64,000 bases of DNA from Pseudomonadales bacterium (GTDB taxonomy: Bacteria > Pseudomonadota > Gammaproteobacteria > Pseudomonadales > Pseudohongiellaceae), in NCBI GenBank assembly GCA_022822865.1, contig JAJDYJ010000032.1, positions 1-64,000 of the forward strand, given 5' to 3'. Positions 1 through 9,500 of this stretch are shown piece after piece. The first letter of the stretch is position 1; every line of letters starts with the position of its first letter. The translations under genes were made by a program, and so were the position numbers. The notes below the pieces were generated by a model. That model was not told where the DNA came from. It made no database searches and worked only from the letters and a program-made list of their open reading frames with translations.

Positions 1-39
1 CTTGGCCAAATCAATGCCCACCCGTGTAATATCGGTCAT
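1..39 (-). mobile_element. IS110-family transposase, first 13 codons at the window edge
   Basis: Reading leftwards from an ATG at 39, the 13 visible codons give MTDITRVGIDLAK, the characteristic start of IS110/IS1111 transposases. The Asp in GIDLAK is the first residue of their RuvC-like DEDD catalytic centre. A GGAG ribosome binding site lies about 8 nt upstream. The remainder lies outside the window, so intactness is unknown. Only about 70 nt separate the ATG from a dispersed genomic repeat at 111-178, which suggests a short left end as in the IS1111 subgroup; that subgroup assignment is inference. Confidence 0.75.
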
Positions 40-113
40 GGTCCGCTCCGTTGTTGAAAAACCCAAAGTCATTTTGGCCTTCGAGGCCGTTGAAATGAAG
101 CGGGGCGGACCAT
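38..113. repeat. Nested inverted repeats upstream of the IS110 transposase
   Basis: ATGGTCCGC at 38-46 is matched by its exact reverse complement at 105-113. Between them a smaller hairpin, GGCCT-TCG-AGGCC at 76-88, is flanked by CATTT and AAATG. The segment lies directly 5' of the transposase start, where IS110 elements carry their non-coding end, so it may be element-end structure. The real element boundary cannot be fixed from this sequence. Confidence 0.4.
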
Positions 114-178
114 CCCATCAGGGATGTATTCACGGCGTCCGTTGCACACAGCCCGCCAGACGGCGACGGCTCGAGGCC
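111..178 (-). repeat. Dispersed repeat A, copy 1
   Basis: Read on the minus strand this copy begins GGCCTCGAGCCGTCGCCGTC and runs through TGGCGGGC to a GACGCCGTGAATACA block, then a TCCC/GGGA tail. The same order of blocks recurs on the plus strand at 13551 and 14914, and in decayed form on the minus strand at 15131. A CGCC-GTCT-GGCG hairpin core is conserved. It lies next to the IS110 end. Confidence 0.7.
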
Positions 179-270
179 GCTGGCATGTCTTGCCGAATCG
201 GGCCTTGGGGGATATTCTGCGAACAAATGCCGGCGGGCGCCGGTGTGGAACAAAAGAGGAGAACGCGACA

Positions 271-792
271 ATGGCAGATACGGCAACGATCGCCAAACGC
301 GCGGGGCTGGGCATCCTGGTGCTGGCCTTGCTCGCCTTGCTTTACTGGACGACGCAATATCCCCGCGACCGGGCGCCGGGCTTTTACCTGTTCGGCAGCG
401 CCGGAGACGAGTCGGTCGAGGATTGGACTTTCGCCAACGAAGTGCCGCTTTGCACCTTGCAGATTTACGCCGGCGGCTGGCGGCCGCATTCGATCAACCT
501 CAATTGCATGGCGACTCCCGCCGGGGACTTGTATCTGAGCTGCTCGGTTTGCGATCGCAAGTACTGGGCCAGCCATGTCGGCACGGACTCGCCGGGCCGG
601 CTGCGTCTGAACGGCGTGGTTTATCCCGTCAAGGTGAATCGGGTTACGGATCAGGCGCTAATGGACCAGTCCTGGACCGCCCGAATCACCAAATTGCAGA
701 ATTTCGGCGACGACCCCTACAATCCCAGGCCGGATGTCGATGCCTTGCGACCGGACCACTGGTGGACATTCCGCGTCGAATCGCGTTCCTGA
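271..792 (+). CDS. Small membrane-anchored protein of unknown function
   Basis: This is a 173-residue protein that I do not recognise with certainty. The ATG at 271 was chosen because AGAGGAG lies about 8 nt upstream and because the residues before it are low-quality sequence derived from the repeat. One hydrophobic helix at about residues 11-28 is followed by a soluble domain that should face the periplasm. That domain has a Cys-rich stretch (NCMA, then SCSVCDRKYW) and a basic, Tyr/Val-rich barrel-like segment near GRLRLNGVVYPVKV. The pattern is vaguely like small split-barrel (PPOX/DUF385-like) proteins, but this is a guess. It ends 18 nt before the next gene and probably shares its transcript. 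Confidence 0.6.
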   Translation: MADTATIAKRAGLGILVLALLALLYWTTQYPRDRAPGFYLFGSAGDESVEDWTFANEVPLCTLQIYAGGWRPHSINLNCMATPAGDLYLSCSVCDRKYWASHVGTDSPGRLRLNGVVYPVKVNRVTDQALMDQSWTARITKLQNFGDDPYNPRPDVDALRPDHWWTFRVESRS

Positions 793-810
793 ACAAGAGG
801 AGAAACAAGC

Positions 811-1755
811 ATGTTACGCATATCGCAAAAGCTGATTCTCGCCGGCGCCCTGCTCGCCGCCTGCGGCGCCGCCCAGGCCCAGAACAGTTGGGTCGATCTG
901 GCGGTGCATAATTTCGGCGCGCCCATCAACACGATGTGGGCGGAAGGCGAATTGTCGTTCGCCGCCGACGGCACCATGGTCTATTGCAGCGCGCGGCAGG
1001 ACATGGCCGTCGCTCCGGGAGATCCGAAAGATCTCTATATCGCCACATTCAACCAGGAGACCGGCACCTGGAACACCCCGGTGAACATGGGCATTCCGGT
1101 CAACGCGGCGCCGGCCACGGACGTCGACCCCTTGCGCAAGGGCGACGACCGCGAGCCCTGGATTACCGCCGACGGCAACACCATCTATTTCAAGTCGGAC
1201 CGGCTGGCGACCACCTCGCCGCAAAACAACAACGATATTTTCGTTACCCGCAAGGTCAACGGCCAGTGGAGCGAACCCGAACTCGTCGGCTATCCGATCA
1301 GCACCGACGAAGGCGACGAACATTGCCCGGCGATTCTGCAGGACGGCGAAACCCTGTGCTTCGCTTCCAGGCGGGCCGGCGGCTTCGGCGGCTCCGATAT
1401 CTATTGTTCGCGCCAGGATGCCGCCGGCAACTGGATGGAGCCGGTCAACCAGGGTCCGAACATCAATACCGACGGCGAGGAATTCCATTTCAGCCAGGCC
1501 GAGGACGGCACGGTCTATTTCACTTCGAGCCGGCCCGGCGGTTATGGCGGCATGGACATCTGGGGCGCGGCGGCCCAGGGCCAGGACAGTTGGGGACCGG
1601 CCTTCAATCTGGGACCCCAGGTCAATACCGCGGGAGCCGACATGTGTCCGGCCCTGCCGCCCGGCCGGGACACGATTACATGGTTTTCTTCCCGCGCCGA
1701 TAACAGTCTGGGCAATATCGACATTTTCTGGACGAGCAAGGTAAATGTCGAATAG
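811..1755 (+). CDS. Exported PD40 (WD40-like) beta-propeller protein
   Basis: The protein has 314 residues and an N-terminal export signal. LLAAC at about residues 14-18 could be a lipobox, while AQA-Q a few residues later could be a signal peptidase I site, so the anchoring is uncertain. The body holds several PD40 repeats, recognisable by DGNTIYFKSDR, DGETLCFASRR, DGTVYFTSSRPGGYGG and a final WFSSRAD-like blade. Such TolB-like propellers bind proteins or glycans in the periplasm. An AGGAG site precedes the ATG. No enzymatic motif is visible and the ligand is unknown. Confidence 0.8.
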   Translation: MLRISQKLILAGALLAACGAAQAQNSWVDLAVHNFGAPINTMWAEGELSFAADGTMVYCSARQDMAVAPGDPKDLYIATFNQETGTWNTPVNMGIPVNAAPATDVDPLRKGDDREPWITADGNTIYFKSDRLATTSPQNNNDIFVTRKVNGQWSEPELVGYPISTDEGDEHCPAILQDGETLCFASRRAGGFGGSDIYCSRQDAAGNWMEPVNQGPNINTDGEEFHFSQAEDGTVYFTSSRPGGYGGMDIWGAAAQGQDSWGPAFNLGPQVNTAGADMCPALPPGRDTITWFSSRADNSLGNIDIFWTSKVNVE

Positions 1756-1762
1756 ATAGTCA

Positions 1763-1768
1763 TATAAT
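1763..1768 (+). promoter_or_regulatory. Possible -10 box upstream of the sterol operon
   Basis: A perfect TATAAT hexamer lies 47 nt before the sdmB start codon, in an AT-rich interruption of otherwise GC-rich DNA and just after the PD40 stop codon. The corresponding -35 region near 1740-1745 is poor, so strength and specificity are uncertain. Confidence 0.35.
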
Positions 1769-1815
1769 GTAGCGAACGTCACCCAACCGCTACGGAAGAA
1801 AAAGCGGATTAACAA

Positions 1816-2979
1816 ATGCCAGGTAACGAGGTGAGCCCAACTTCTACCCCAATTGCCGACTCGCGGGCTGCGCCGGTGCTCGTGACCGGCTCTGCCGGGC
1901 ACGTTGGCGCCAATCTCGTGCGCCGGCTGCTCGACGAAGGCGTCCGGGTAAGGGTCCTGCTGCGGCAGGAAGACAATAACCAGGCGCTGGAAGGCCTCGA
2001 TGTCGAGCGCGTCTGGGCGGATATCCGCTATCTCGACGCCACCCGGCGTGCGCTCGAAGGCTGCCAGGGGGTTTATCACGTCGCGGCGAAGGTCTCGACG
2101 ATCGACGGCAATATCGCCCATCGCCGGGAAATTTACGAATGTAACGTGGTCGGCACCCGCAACGTGCTGCAGGCCGCGCGCGATACCGAGGCCGGACGAG
2201 TGGTGGTAACGGGTTCCTTCAGCGCGGTGGGTTACGATCTCGACGATCCTTCGGCGCCGAGCGACGAAACGATGCAGTTCTATCCCATGGAGCGCACGAT
2301 GCCTTACGAGCGCAGCAAGACTCTCGTCGAGCATGAGTGCCTGCGCGCCGTCGCCAAGGGCCAGGATGTCGTCATCGCGACCTGTTGCGCCGTGGTCGGC
2401 GGCGCAGATTATCTCCCATCCCGCCTCGGCAGGACCATGTGCGACTACACCGACGGCAAGCTGCGCGCCTACATCGACGGCGGATTCGAGTTCGTCGCCG
2501 CGCGCGATATCGTCGCGGGCCATCTGCTCTGCATGGAGAAAGGGCGTTCTGGAGAAAAATACATCTTCAGTTCCGAATACAAGACCATTTCCGACATCAT
2601 CGACCTGTACGAGGAGGTCTCGGGAATTCCCCGCCCGAACCGGAGAATGCCCGCCAATCTCATGTATGCATTTTCGGAAGTGGCGAGTTTCTATCTGAGC
2701 CGCTTTCACCCGGAGTTTCCGCAACGATTCACCCCGGGCGCCATCCGTCTGCTGAAGAAGCGCCGGCACGCCAATCTCGCCAAGGCGAAAAACGAACTCG
2801 GCTACCGGCCGACGACCATCCGCGCGGCCGTGCATCAGGCTTACGCATTCCACTATCATGAGCGCAAGGCGATCACCAATCCGAACGCGAAACCGCCGTG
2901 TGAAGAATCGGCAAACCGGATCGAGAATCCGGTGCGCGAACAGGATATGCAGGTAACTGCGGGAGAAAGTTCAGCATGA
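1816..2979 (+). CDS. sdmB: NAD(P)-dependent sterol reductase SdmB-like (3beta-HSD/epimerase family)
   Basis: This 387-residue extended short-chain dehydrogenase has a nucleotide-binding TGSAGHVG motif near residues 23-30 and the catalytic pair Y164 and K168 in YERSK. Members of this 3beta-HSD/HpnA-like group act on sterols or sugars. Its position directly before a Rieske oxygenase (ATGA overlap) in a sterol operon matches SdmB, the reductase that works with SdmA in bacterial C-4 demethylation as described in Methylococcus capsulatus. It would act after SdmA has oxidised the C-4 methyl group, in decarboxylation and keto reduction. The alternative is a generic hopanoid-associated epimerase, which the neighbours make less likely. 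Confidence 0.82.
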   Translation: MPGNEVSPTSTPIADSRAAPVLVTGSAGHVGANLVRRLLDEGVRVRVLLRQEDNNQALEGLDVERVWADIRYLDATRRALEGCQGVYHVAAKVSTIDGNIAHRREIYECNVVGTRNVLQAARDTEAGRVVVTGSFSAVGYDLDDPSAPSDETMQFYPMERTMPYERSKTLVEHECLRAVAKGQDVVIATCCAVVGGADYLPSRLGRTMCDYTDGKLRAYIDGGFEFVAARDIVAGHLLCMEKGRSGEKYIFSSEYKTISDIIDLYEEVSGIPRPNRRMPANLMYAFSEVASFYLSRFHPEFPQRFTPGAIRLLKKRRHANLAKAKNELGYRPTTIRAAVHQAYAFHYHERKAITNPNAKPPCEESANRIENPVREQDMQVTAGESSA

Positions 2980-4073
2980 ACAAGGCAGTGAGCGCACCTC
3001 CCGGCTTTGAGGAGGCTTCCGGATTGCGCCAGAAATCGCGGGCCGCGGGCCTGGATCCGGATTACTGGTACGCGGTGGAAGAAGTGCGCAACGTCAAACC
3101 GGGGTCGATTGTCGAGGTTGTGTTCTGGAAGCGATCGATCGCATTGTTCCGGACGGCCGACGGCGAGTTTCACGCAGTCGAAAATCGCTGCGCCCATCGC
3201 CAGCTCAAACTGTCGCTCGGGCAAGTGGAAGGCTGCCGCCTGGTCTGCGGCTATCATGGCTGGGAGTATGACGAACAGGGCCGCGTAGTCGGCATTCCCG
3301 ACCTGTTCGGCCGGGAGAAAATACCCGATATCTCGATCAGAAGTTATCCGGTGCAAGTCCGCTACGGCCTGGTCTGGCTGTTTCCCGGCAATCCCGAACT
3401 TGCGGACCAGCGCCTTATCCCCGAGATTCCCGAAATCGAGGGGCCGGGCCGCTGGGCCTGCGTGCCGATCAGCTTCACATGCTCCGCTCACCATTCGATG
3501 ATCATCGACAACGTCAGCGACTTCTCCCACGCCTACCTGCATCGCAAGTACCGGCCCTTCGACGAGGCCGCGCTGTCTCACTTCGAAACCGAGGGCGACG
3601 ACGTCCATCTCGCCTACAACACGCGGGTCGGGCGCGGACGCATTTCAGGATTATTCGTCGACCACGACCGGCTCAACACCAATTTCATCAAGCTTTGCTA
3701 CCAGTATCCCTACCAGTGGTCGAACACCGACGACGAGATCAAGCACTGGCTGTTCGTGCTGCCCATCGACGAGCGCACTACCCGGACGTTCTTCCTGTTC
3801 TACTTCAAGTCGCTGAAAATCCCCTTGCTGCCGGTACGCATCCCGCGTTTCGCCATGACCGCGGTGATGAGGGTGTCGAACCGTTTGCTGATCGGCCCAC
3901 TGCTCGATCAGGACCGGGTCGCCGTCGAGGCGGAGCAAGTGGGTTATGAGCAACATTGGGACGCCCCCGCCATCGAGGTCAATCCGGTGGTCAGCGCATT
4001 CCAGCGAGTGACCGTTCGCAAGTGGCAGGAATACCTGGCTCGGGAAGCGGAGGCCGGCCATGCCGCCGCCTGA
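2976..4073 (+). CDS. sdmA: Rieske non-heme iron oxygenase SdmA-like (sterol C-4 demethylation)
   Basis: The protein has 365 residues. The Rieske [2Fe-2S] ligands are C72, H74, C91 and H94 (CAH followed by CGYH). A mononuclear iron site is visible as DFSHAYLH around residues 180-190. The architecture is that of ring-hydroxylating oxygenase alpha subunits with a C-terminal catalytic domain. In bacterial sterol pathways SdmA oxidises a C-4 methyl group, replacing the eukaryotic ERG25 enzyme. The gene overlaps sdmB by 4 nt and the sterol reductase by 14 nt, so translation is probably coupled. No ferredoxin or ferredoxin reductase gene is present here, so electrons must come from elsewhere. Confidence 0.85.
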   Translation: MNKAVSAPPGFEEASGLRQKSRAAGLDPDYWYAVEEVRNVKPGSIVEVVFWKRSIALFRTADGEFHAVENRCAHRQLKLSLGQVEGCRLVCGYHGWEYDEQGRVVGIPDLFGREKIPDISIRSYPVQVRYGLVWLFPGNPELADQRLIPEIPEIEGPGRWACVPISFTCSAHHSMIIDNVSDFSHAYLHRKYRPFDEAALSHFETEGDDVHLAYNTRVGRGRISGLFVDHDRLNTNFIKLCYQYPYQWSNTDDEIKHWLFVLPIDERTTRTFFLFYFKSLKIPLLPVRIPRFAMTAVMRVSNRLLIGPLLDQDRVAVEAEQVGYEQHWDAPAIEVNPVVSAFQRVTVRKWQEYLAREAEAGHAAA

Positions 4074-5163
4074 AACCGCGCTTGGGCCGATGCTGCTCTC
4101 AGGCGGCGTTCTTCTGGAAGCGGCGGTCATGCTGCTGGTGTTTATCGGCGCCCTGTTCGCCGGTTCCCTGTTCGTGCCGGGACGCATACTGGTTCTGACC
4201 GACGCAGAAAGCGGTAACAGGGAATTCAAACTGAACGGGTTTGCGCTGTTCCTGCTGGTCGTGGCCGTGGCCGCACTCGTCCAATACCTGGGCTGGTTCT
4301 CGTTTTCGTCGCTGTATACCCACTTCGCGGCGCTGTTCGTGACGGCCAATGTCTTCGCCTTCGCGTTTTCCGGCTGGCTGTACTGGCGCGGCGCGGGGAA
4401 GCCGAACGCGCCGGAGGGGTTCTGGCGCGGTTTCTTCATGGGCCGGGAACTCAATCCCACCTGCCTGGGCGTGGACCTGAAGATGTTCAGCTATCGGCCT
4501 TCCCTGATCGGCCTGGCGCTGCTGAACGTCTCATTCGCGGTCATGCAATTCGAGACCTACGGCGAGTTGACGCTGGGAATGACGCTATACCAGGTTTTCA
4601 CCTTCGTGTACGTGTTCAACTATTTCCAGTTCGAACAAGGCATGATCCACACTTGGGACATCGTCAGCGAGCGTTTCGGCTGGATGCTCGTCTGGGGCGA
4701 TTACGTGCTCGTGCCGTTTTTCTATTGTCTTGCCGGCTGGTGGCTGGTCGACGCATCCGGGCCCGCATTGTCACCCATCGCCGCCGCGGGAATCGTGTTG
4801 CTGTTCGTCTTCGGTTTCTGGCTGTTCCGGGGATCCAACCAGCAAAAGCACCGCTTCCGGCAGGACCCTGCAATCAGAATCTGGGGCAAACCCGTCGAAA
4901 CGCTCGATGGACGCCTGCTCGTCTCGGGTTTCTGGGGCATCGGGCGGCATCTCAATTACACCGGCGAGATCTGCGTCTATCTCTCTTTCGTCCTGACCAC
5001 GGGCTTTGTTTCCTGGGCGCCGTTCCTGCTGCCGGCCTGGCTGGCGGCATTGCTCGTGCAACGGTCGCGCCGCGATGAACGCCGCTGCCGCGCCAAGTAC
5101 GGCGAACTCTGGGAGCGCTACACACAGCGGGCGCGATTCGTGATGGTGCCATACGTTTACTGA
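4060..5163 (+). CDS. Sterol C-14 reductase, ERG4/ERG24 family
   Basis: This is a 367-residue polytopic membrane protein with about eight to nine hydrophobic helices. Signature segments of the ERG4/ERG24 family are GRELNPTCLGVDLKMF in the middle, GIGRHLNYTGE in the C-terminal third, and the closing RCRAKYGELWERY...VPYVY region. The family reduces the delta-14 double bond left by CYP51, using NADPH. Its place between SdmA and CYP51 fits that step. It overlaps sdmA by 14 nt and is 8 nt from cyp51. Related family members reduce delta-24 or delta-7, so the exact bond is inferred from context. Confidence 0.87.
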   Translation: MPPPETALGPMLLSGGVLLEAAVMLLVFIGALFAGSLFVPGRILVLTDAESGNREFKLNGFALFLLVVAVAALVQYLGWFSFSSLYTHFAALFVTANVFAFAFSGWLYWRGAGKPNAPEGFWRGFFMGRELNPTCLGVDLKMFSYRPSLIGLALLNVSFAVMQFETYGELTLGMTLYQVFTFVYVFNYFQFEQGMIHTWDIVSERFGWMLVWGDYVLVPFFYCLAGWWLVDASGPALSPIAAAGIVLLFVFGFWLFRGSNQQKHRFRQDPAIRIWGKPVETLDGRLLVSGFWGIGRHLNYTGEICVYLSFVLTTGFVSWAPFLLPAWLAALLVQRSRRDERRCRAKYGELWERYTQRARFVMVPYVY

Positions 5164-5171
5164 GGAACCGG

Positions 5172-6557
5172 ATGACACTGCATAGCGCGGAAGTATCAAG
5201 GGAAGCGACCAGGAAAATCCCCGAGATGAGCGGGGGCTGGCCCGTGCTCGGACATCTGCGGGAGTTCCAGCGCGACCCTGTCGCGACCTTGTATCGCGGC
5301 TGGGATGAGAACGGCGAGTTGTTCCAGTTCCGCATCGGCCCGCGCAAGTTCGTCGTGTTCGCCGGCCCCGAAGCCCACCACGCATATTTCAAGGCGCCCG
5401 AGGAGACGCTCGACCCCAAGTCGGTCTATCAGTTTACCGTGCCGATCTTCGGCCGCGGCGTAGCTTACGACGTTTCGTCCGAAGTCATGACCGAGCAACT
5501 CGGCTTCCTGTTTCCCGCGCTGCGGGAATCGGCGATGCGCCGTTACGTCCGCATCATGTTCGAGGAAGCGGAAAGCCTGGCCGGAACGCTTGGCGAGGAG
5601 GGAGAACTCGACCTGCCGTATGTCATGAACGAATTGACGGTCAATATCGCGAGCCGTTGCTTTCTCGGCGAGGAAATCCGCGGCGAGGTGGACTCCGGAT
5701 TCGCCGAGGCCTATCACGACCTCCAGAACGGCATCAACACCCTCGGCTTCTTTTTTCCGCGGCTGCCCACTCCCGCACATCTGACGCGCGACCGGGCGCG
5801 GCGCAAGATCACCGAAATTTTCAGCGGAATAATGAACGAAAGGCGGCGCACCGGGGCCCAGTCCGAAGATTTCATGCAGACGCTGATGGAGGCCCGCTAC
5901 AAGGACGGACGGCCCCTGAGCGACAATGAGGTTACGGGACTGTTGCTGACGGCCTTGTTCGCCGGCCAGCACACCAGCGCGGTGCTCGCGACCTGGACCG
6001 GTCTTGAATTGCACCGGGATATCCCCTATCTCGACCGGGTTCGCGACGAGATGCGCGAGATTTACAGCGAGGAAGGCGCTCTAAGCTATGCAGGCCTCAA
6101 GCAACAGGAGGTGCTGGAAAACGCGGTTCGCGAATGCGAGCGGCTGCACCCGCCGCTGATCATCCTGATTCGCAAGGCGCTCAGGCCCATGCCCTATGGC
6201 GATTACACGGTGCCCGCAGGCGCCCTGGCGGTAGTGGCGCCGGGACTCTCGCACCTCTTGCCGAACGTGTTTGCCAACCCCGAAAAGTTCAATCCCGACC
6301 GCTTCGCCCCACCCGACAGCGAAGAGAAGCAGCACCCCTACACCCTGATCGGCTTCGGCGGCGGCAAACACCGCTGCATGGGCAAGAACTTCGCCATCCT
6401 GCAAATCAAGGCCATCTGGGCGGTGCTGCTCGACCGCTTCGATTTCCAACTAGACGATCCGTTGCCCGCGCCGAATTACGGAAGCTGGGTGACAGGACCC
6501 AGGCTGCCATGCCGACTTCGCTACAGGCGCCGCTCGCAAGCCGGCGTTTTCCAGTAG
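5172..6557 (+). CDS. cyp51: Sterol 14alpha-demethylase, cytochrome P450 CYP51
   Basis: The protein has 461 residues. The I-helix AGQHTS motif is the hallmark of CYP51. The EXXR pair is ENAVRECER, and the heme-binding loop FGGGKHRCMG supplies the axial thiolate C402. No N-terminal transmembrane anchor is obvious, as is usual for bacterial CYP51. The enzyme removes the 14alpha-methyl group of lanosterol-type sterols in three oxygen-dependent steps, giving the delta-14 substrate of the upstream reductase. Its 3' end overlaps the next gene by 49 nt in another frame. A redox partner gene is not seen nearby. Confidence 0.92.
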   Translation: MTLHSAEVSREATRKIPEMSGGWPVLGHLREFQRDPVATLYRGWDENGELFQFRIGPRKFVVFAGPEAHHAYFKAPEETLDPKSVYQFTVPIFGRGVAYDVSSEVMTEQLGFLFPALRESAMRRYVRIMFEEAESLAGTLGEEGELDLPYVMNELTVNIASRCFLGEEIRGEVDSGFAEAYHDLQNGINTLGFFFPRLPTPAHLTRDRARRKITEIFSGIMNERRRTGAQSEDFMQTLMEARYKDGRPLSDNEVTGLLLTALFAGQHTSAVLATWTGLELHRDIPYLDRVRDEMREIYSEEGALSYAGLKQQEVLENAVRECERLHPPLIILIRKALRPMPYGDYTVPAGALAVVAPGLSHLLPNVFANPEKFNPDRFAPPDSEEKQHPYTLIGFGGGKHRCMGKNFAILQIKAIWAVLLDRFDFQLDDPLPAPNYGSWVTGPRLPCRLRYRRRSQAGVFQ

Positions 6558-9500
6558 GCGCTTCCGCGCTGCCCCACTACGACATTGCCATCGTCGGCGG
6601 GGGTCCGGTAGGCAGCCTTTGCGCGCTGGCCCATGCGCGCAAGGGCGCCAGGGTCGCCCTGCTCGAAGCCAATCCCAAGGCGGCCCAAAGGCTGGCCGGT
6701 GAATGGCTGCATCCGCCGGCCGTCCGGATGTTGCAAAGTATCGGCGTCAGCCTGGAAGGCCGGCCGGGCTTTTTCCCCGGCAAGGGATTCGTGGTGTTTC
6801 CCGAAGACCGGTCGGAGCCCATCCGACTGTCCTATCCGGCCGGCGCCGCCGGGCTGGTGTTCGAACATTCCGCCCTGGTCTCCTGTTTGCACGATACAGT
6901 CGAGAACCAGTCCGGAATCGATATCTATCGCCATGCGCGAGCGCGGACAATCGAAGAGGAGGGAATCGTTTTCAGCTTCGATGGCGCCGAACGCCTGCTA
7001 CAGGCCGGGCGGATCGTCGGCGCCGACGGCCGCGCCTCGATCGTGCGGCAATCGCTGGGTTTGCGGGCCGAGCGCATGACCTGCTCGCGCATGGTCGGGG
7101 TCGTGGCCGAAGGGGTGAAGCTGCAGCACGAAGAATTCGGCTATGTCGTGCTCGGCGCACCGGGACCCATGCTCACGGTGCCGCTGGGCGAGGGCCGCGT
7201 CCGCATCATCGCCGATATGCCATTGGAACTCTGGACGCCGCGGGACCGGATCGGCGTGTTGCTGGAATCTTACGCCGGTTACTTGCCGGAGGATCTCAGA
7301 TCCGCGTTTGTCGATGCGCTCCGGTCGGGGAGATTTCAGGCTGCCGCCAACGAGTTAAGGCCGCGTATGACCTACGGTTCCTCGCGCCGCGTGCTGATCG
7401 GCGACGCGGCCGGTCATTACCATCCGATGACCGCGGCCGGGATGACCCTCGGTTTCGGCGACGCTCTCGCCCTTGCCGAAGGCAAGAACTTCACGGAATT
7501 CGCGAATCGCCGGCTGAAGGAAACCAGGGCTCCGCAACTCCTCGCCATGGGGCTGTACGAAGTGTTCCGCGATCATCGGCTGGAGTCGTCGGTATTAAGG
7601 CAGGCCGTTTACCGGAACTGGCGGGCCAGCAAGCTGGTCCGGACCCGGACCATGCGCCTGCTTGCCTGTGAAGACGCTTCGGTGACGCGACTCGGCGTTG
7701 CGTTCAGCGCGACCGTGGCGACCGGAGTCGTGGGCGAGCTTGGGATGAAAAACGGCATTCTCACCTGGCGCCGGGCGCGAGCAATGATTCGTACGCTGGC
7801 GCTTCGGCTCGTGTGGCTGGTGCGGGGTGCGCGCGAACTGGAAAAGGCGCGCGGCGCCGGCGGGGCCGACGAACAGTCCGCCCTGGATAAACTGTCCGGA
7901 GCCTTTCTGGTTACCATGCGGGAGCATTCCGAAGTTGCGGAAACCGCTCGACCGAACGATCAAGCTCCCGTCGAAGCGGCTTCGGGGCTGGACCTTGCAG
8001 CGAAGCGCCTGGTGGACCTGCAGCGCGAAGACGGCGCCTGGGAAGGCGAGATGACCTGGTGTCCGATGCTTGCCGCGCAATACGTGCTGCTCCACTACCT
8101 GATCGGCCGGCAAATCGAACCCGACCGCCGCCGGCTGCTGCTGCGCCAGTTCGAACAGACCCGCCTTGATGGGGGTCTCTGGGGCCTGCACGAACACTCC
8201 CAGGCAAGCCTGTTCGTCACTACCCTGGTTTACGTCGCGGCCAGACTGCTCGGAGCCGGGCCGGACGACTCCCTGGTCAAGCCGGGCCGGGAATTCTTGC
8301 AGGAAGAAGGCGTTTTGAACATTCCGAGCTGGGGCAAGTTCTGGCTGGCGCTGCTGAATCTCTACGACTGGCGCGGAGTGAACGCCGTGCTGCCTGAATT
8401 GTGGAGTCTGCCGCGCCGATTGCCGCTGCATCCTTCGAACTGGTATTGCCATACCCGCCTCATCTACATGGCGATGGCGACGGTATATTCGCGCCGGTTC
8501 CAGGTTGCGGCAGACCCCTTGATCGAGTCTTTGCGCAATGAACTGTATCCGGAAGGTTTCGCCAGCGTTGATTTCACGGTCGGCCGAAATCGCCTGCGCG
8601 AGGCCGACCTGTTCGCCCGGCCCGGTTGGTGGCTGCGCGCCGGTTATGCGTTGACCCGAATCTACGAACGATTCCACGGCAAGCGCCTGCGCGCCCGCTG
8701 CCGGGAAGAACTGGTCGAGCGCATCCGCTGGGAATTGAGGAGTTCAAGCCATACCAGTATTTCCCCGGTCAGCGGCTTTCTCAACATTCTCGCCCTGTGG
8801 CTGCAAGACCCCGAAGACGGCGACTTCCACAAGGCCGTCGAGGGCCTCGAAGGCTGGATCTGGGAAGACGAGGAAAACGGAACGCGGATTACGGGTGCGC
8901 GCAGCGCATCCTGGGATACCGGATTCGCACTCCAGGCGCTGGCGACCATTTCCAACCGTGACGGTGTGCATCAGGCTCTCCGCAAGGGATCGGACTTTCT
9001 TCGCGGCCAACAGATTCCGGTCAGCTTCGACGGCTTCGGCGAGGCCTACCGCAACGACCCCAGGGGCGGATGGTGTTTTGCCGGCGAATGGCATGGCTGG
9101 CCCGTAACGGATTGCACCGCCGAGGCAGTGACCGGACTCATCGCCGCGGGCCCGGGCGAAGTGGACGAAAAGAGGCTCGGCGAGGCGATCGGGTTCATGT
9201 TGCGCGGCCAAAACCGCGACGGCGGCTTTGGCAGCTATGAAGCGAAGCGCTCGGGAATCAGCCTGGAGTGGCTGAATCCGGCGGAAATGTTCGGCGAATC
9301 GATGACCGAGCATTCGTATGTCGAATGCACTGCCTCCTGTCTCGCGGCGCTGGCGGCGTGCAAGCGGCGCTACCCTCAGGTCGTGGACGGAACAGCGATT
9401 GAATCCATGTCCCGGGCCAATGCCTGGCTGCGCCGGACCCAGGCGCACGACGGAAGCTGGCGCGGCGTCTGGGGCGTGCAATTCATCTATGGCGTCATGT

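Noticed and set aside
814..2859. Long open frame on the minus strand opposite the PD40 and sdmB genes
   Set aside because: It is a composition effect of GC-rich DNA. It overlaps two well-supported genes, has no family motifs and reads as Arg/Gly/Ala/His-rich sequence.
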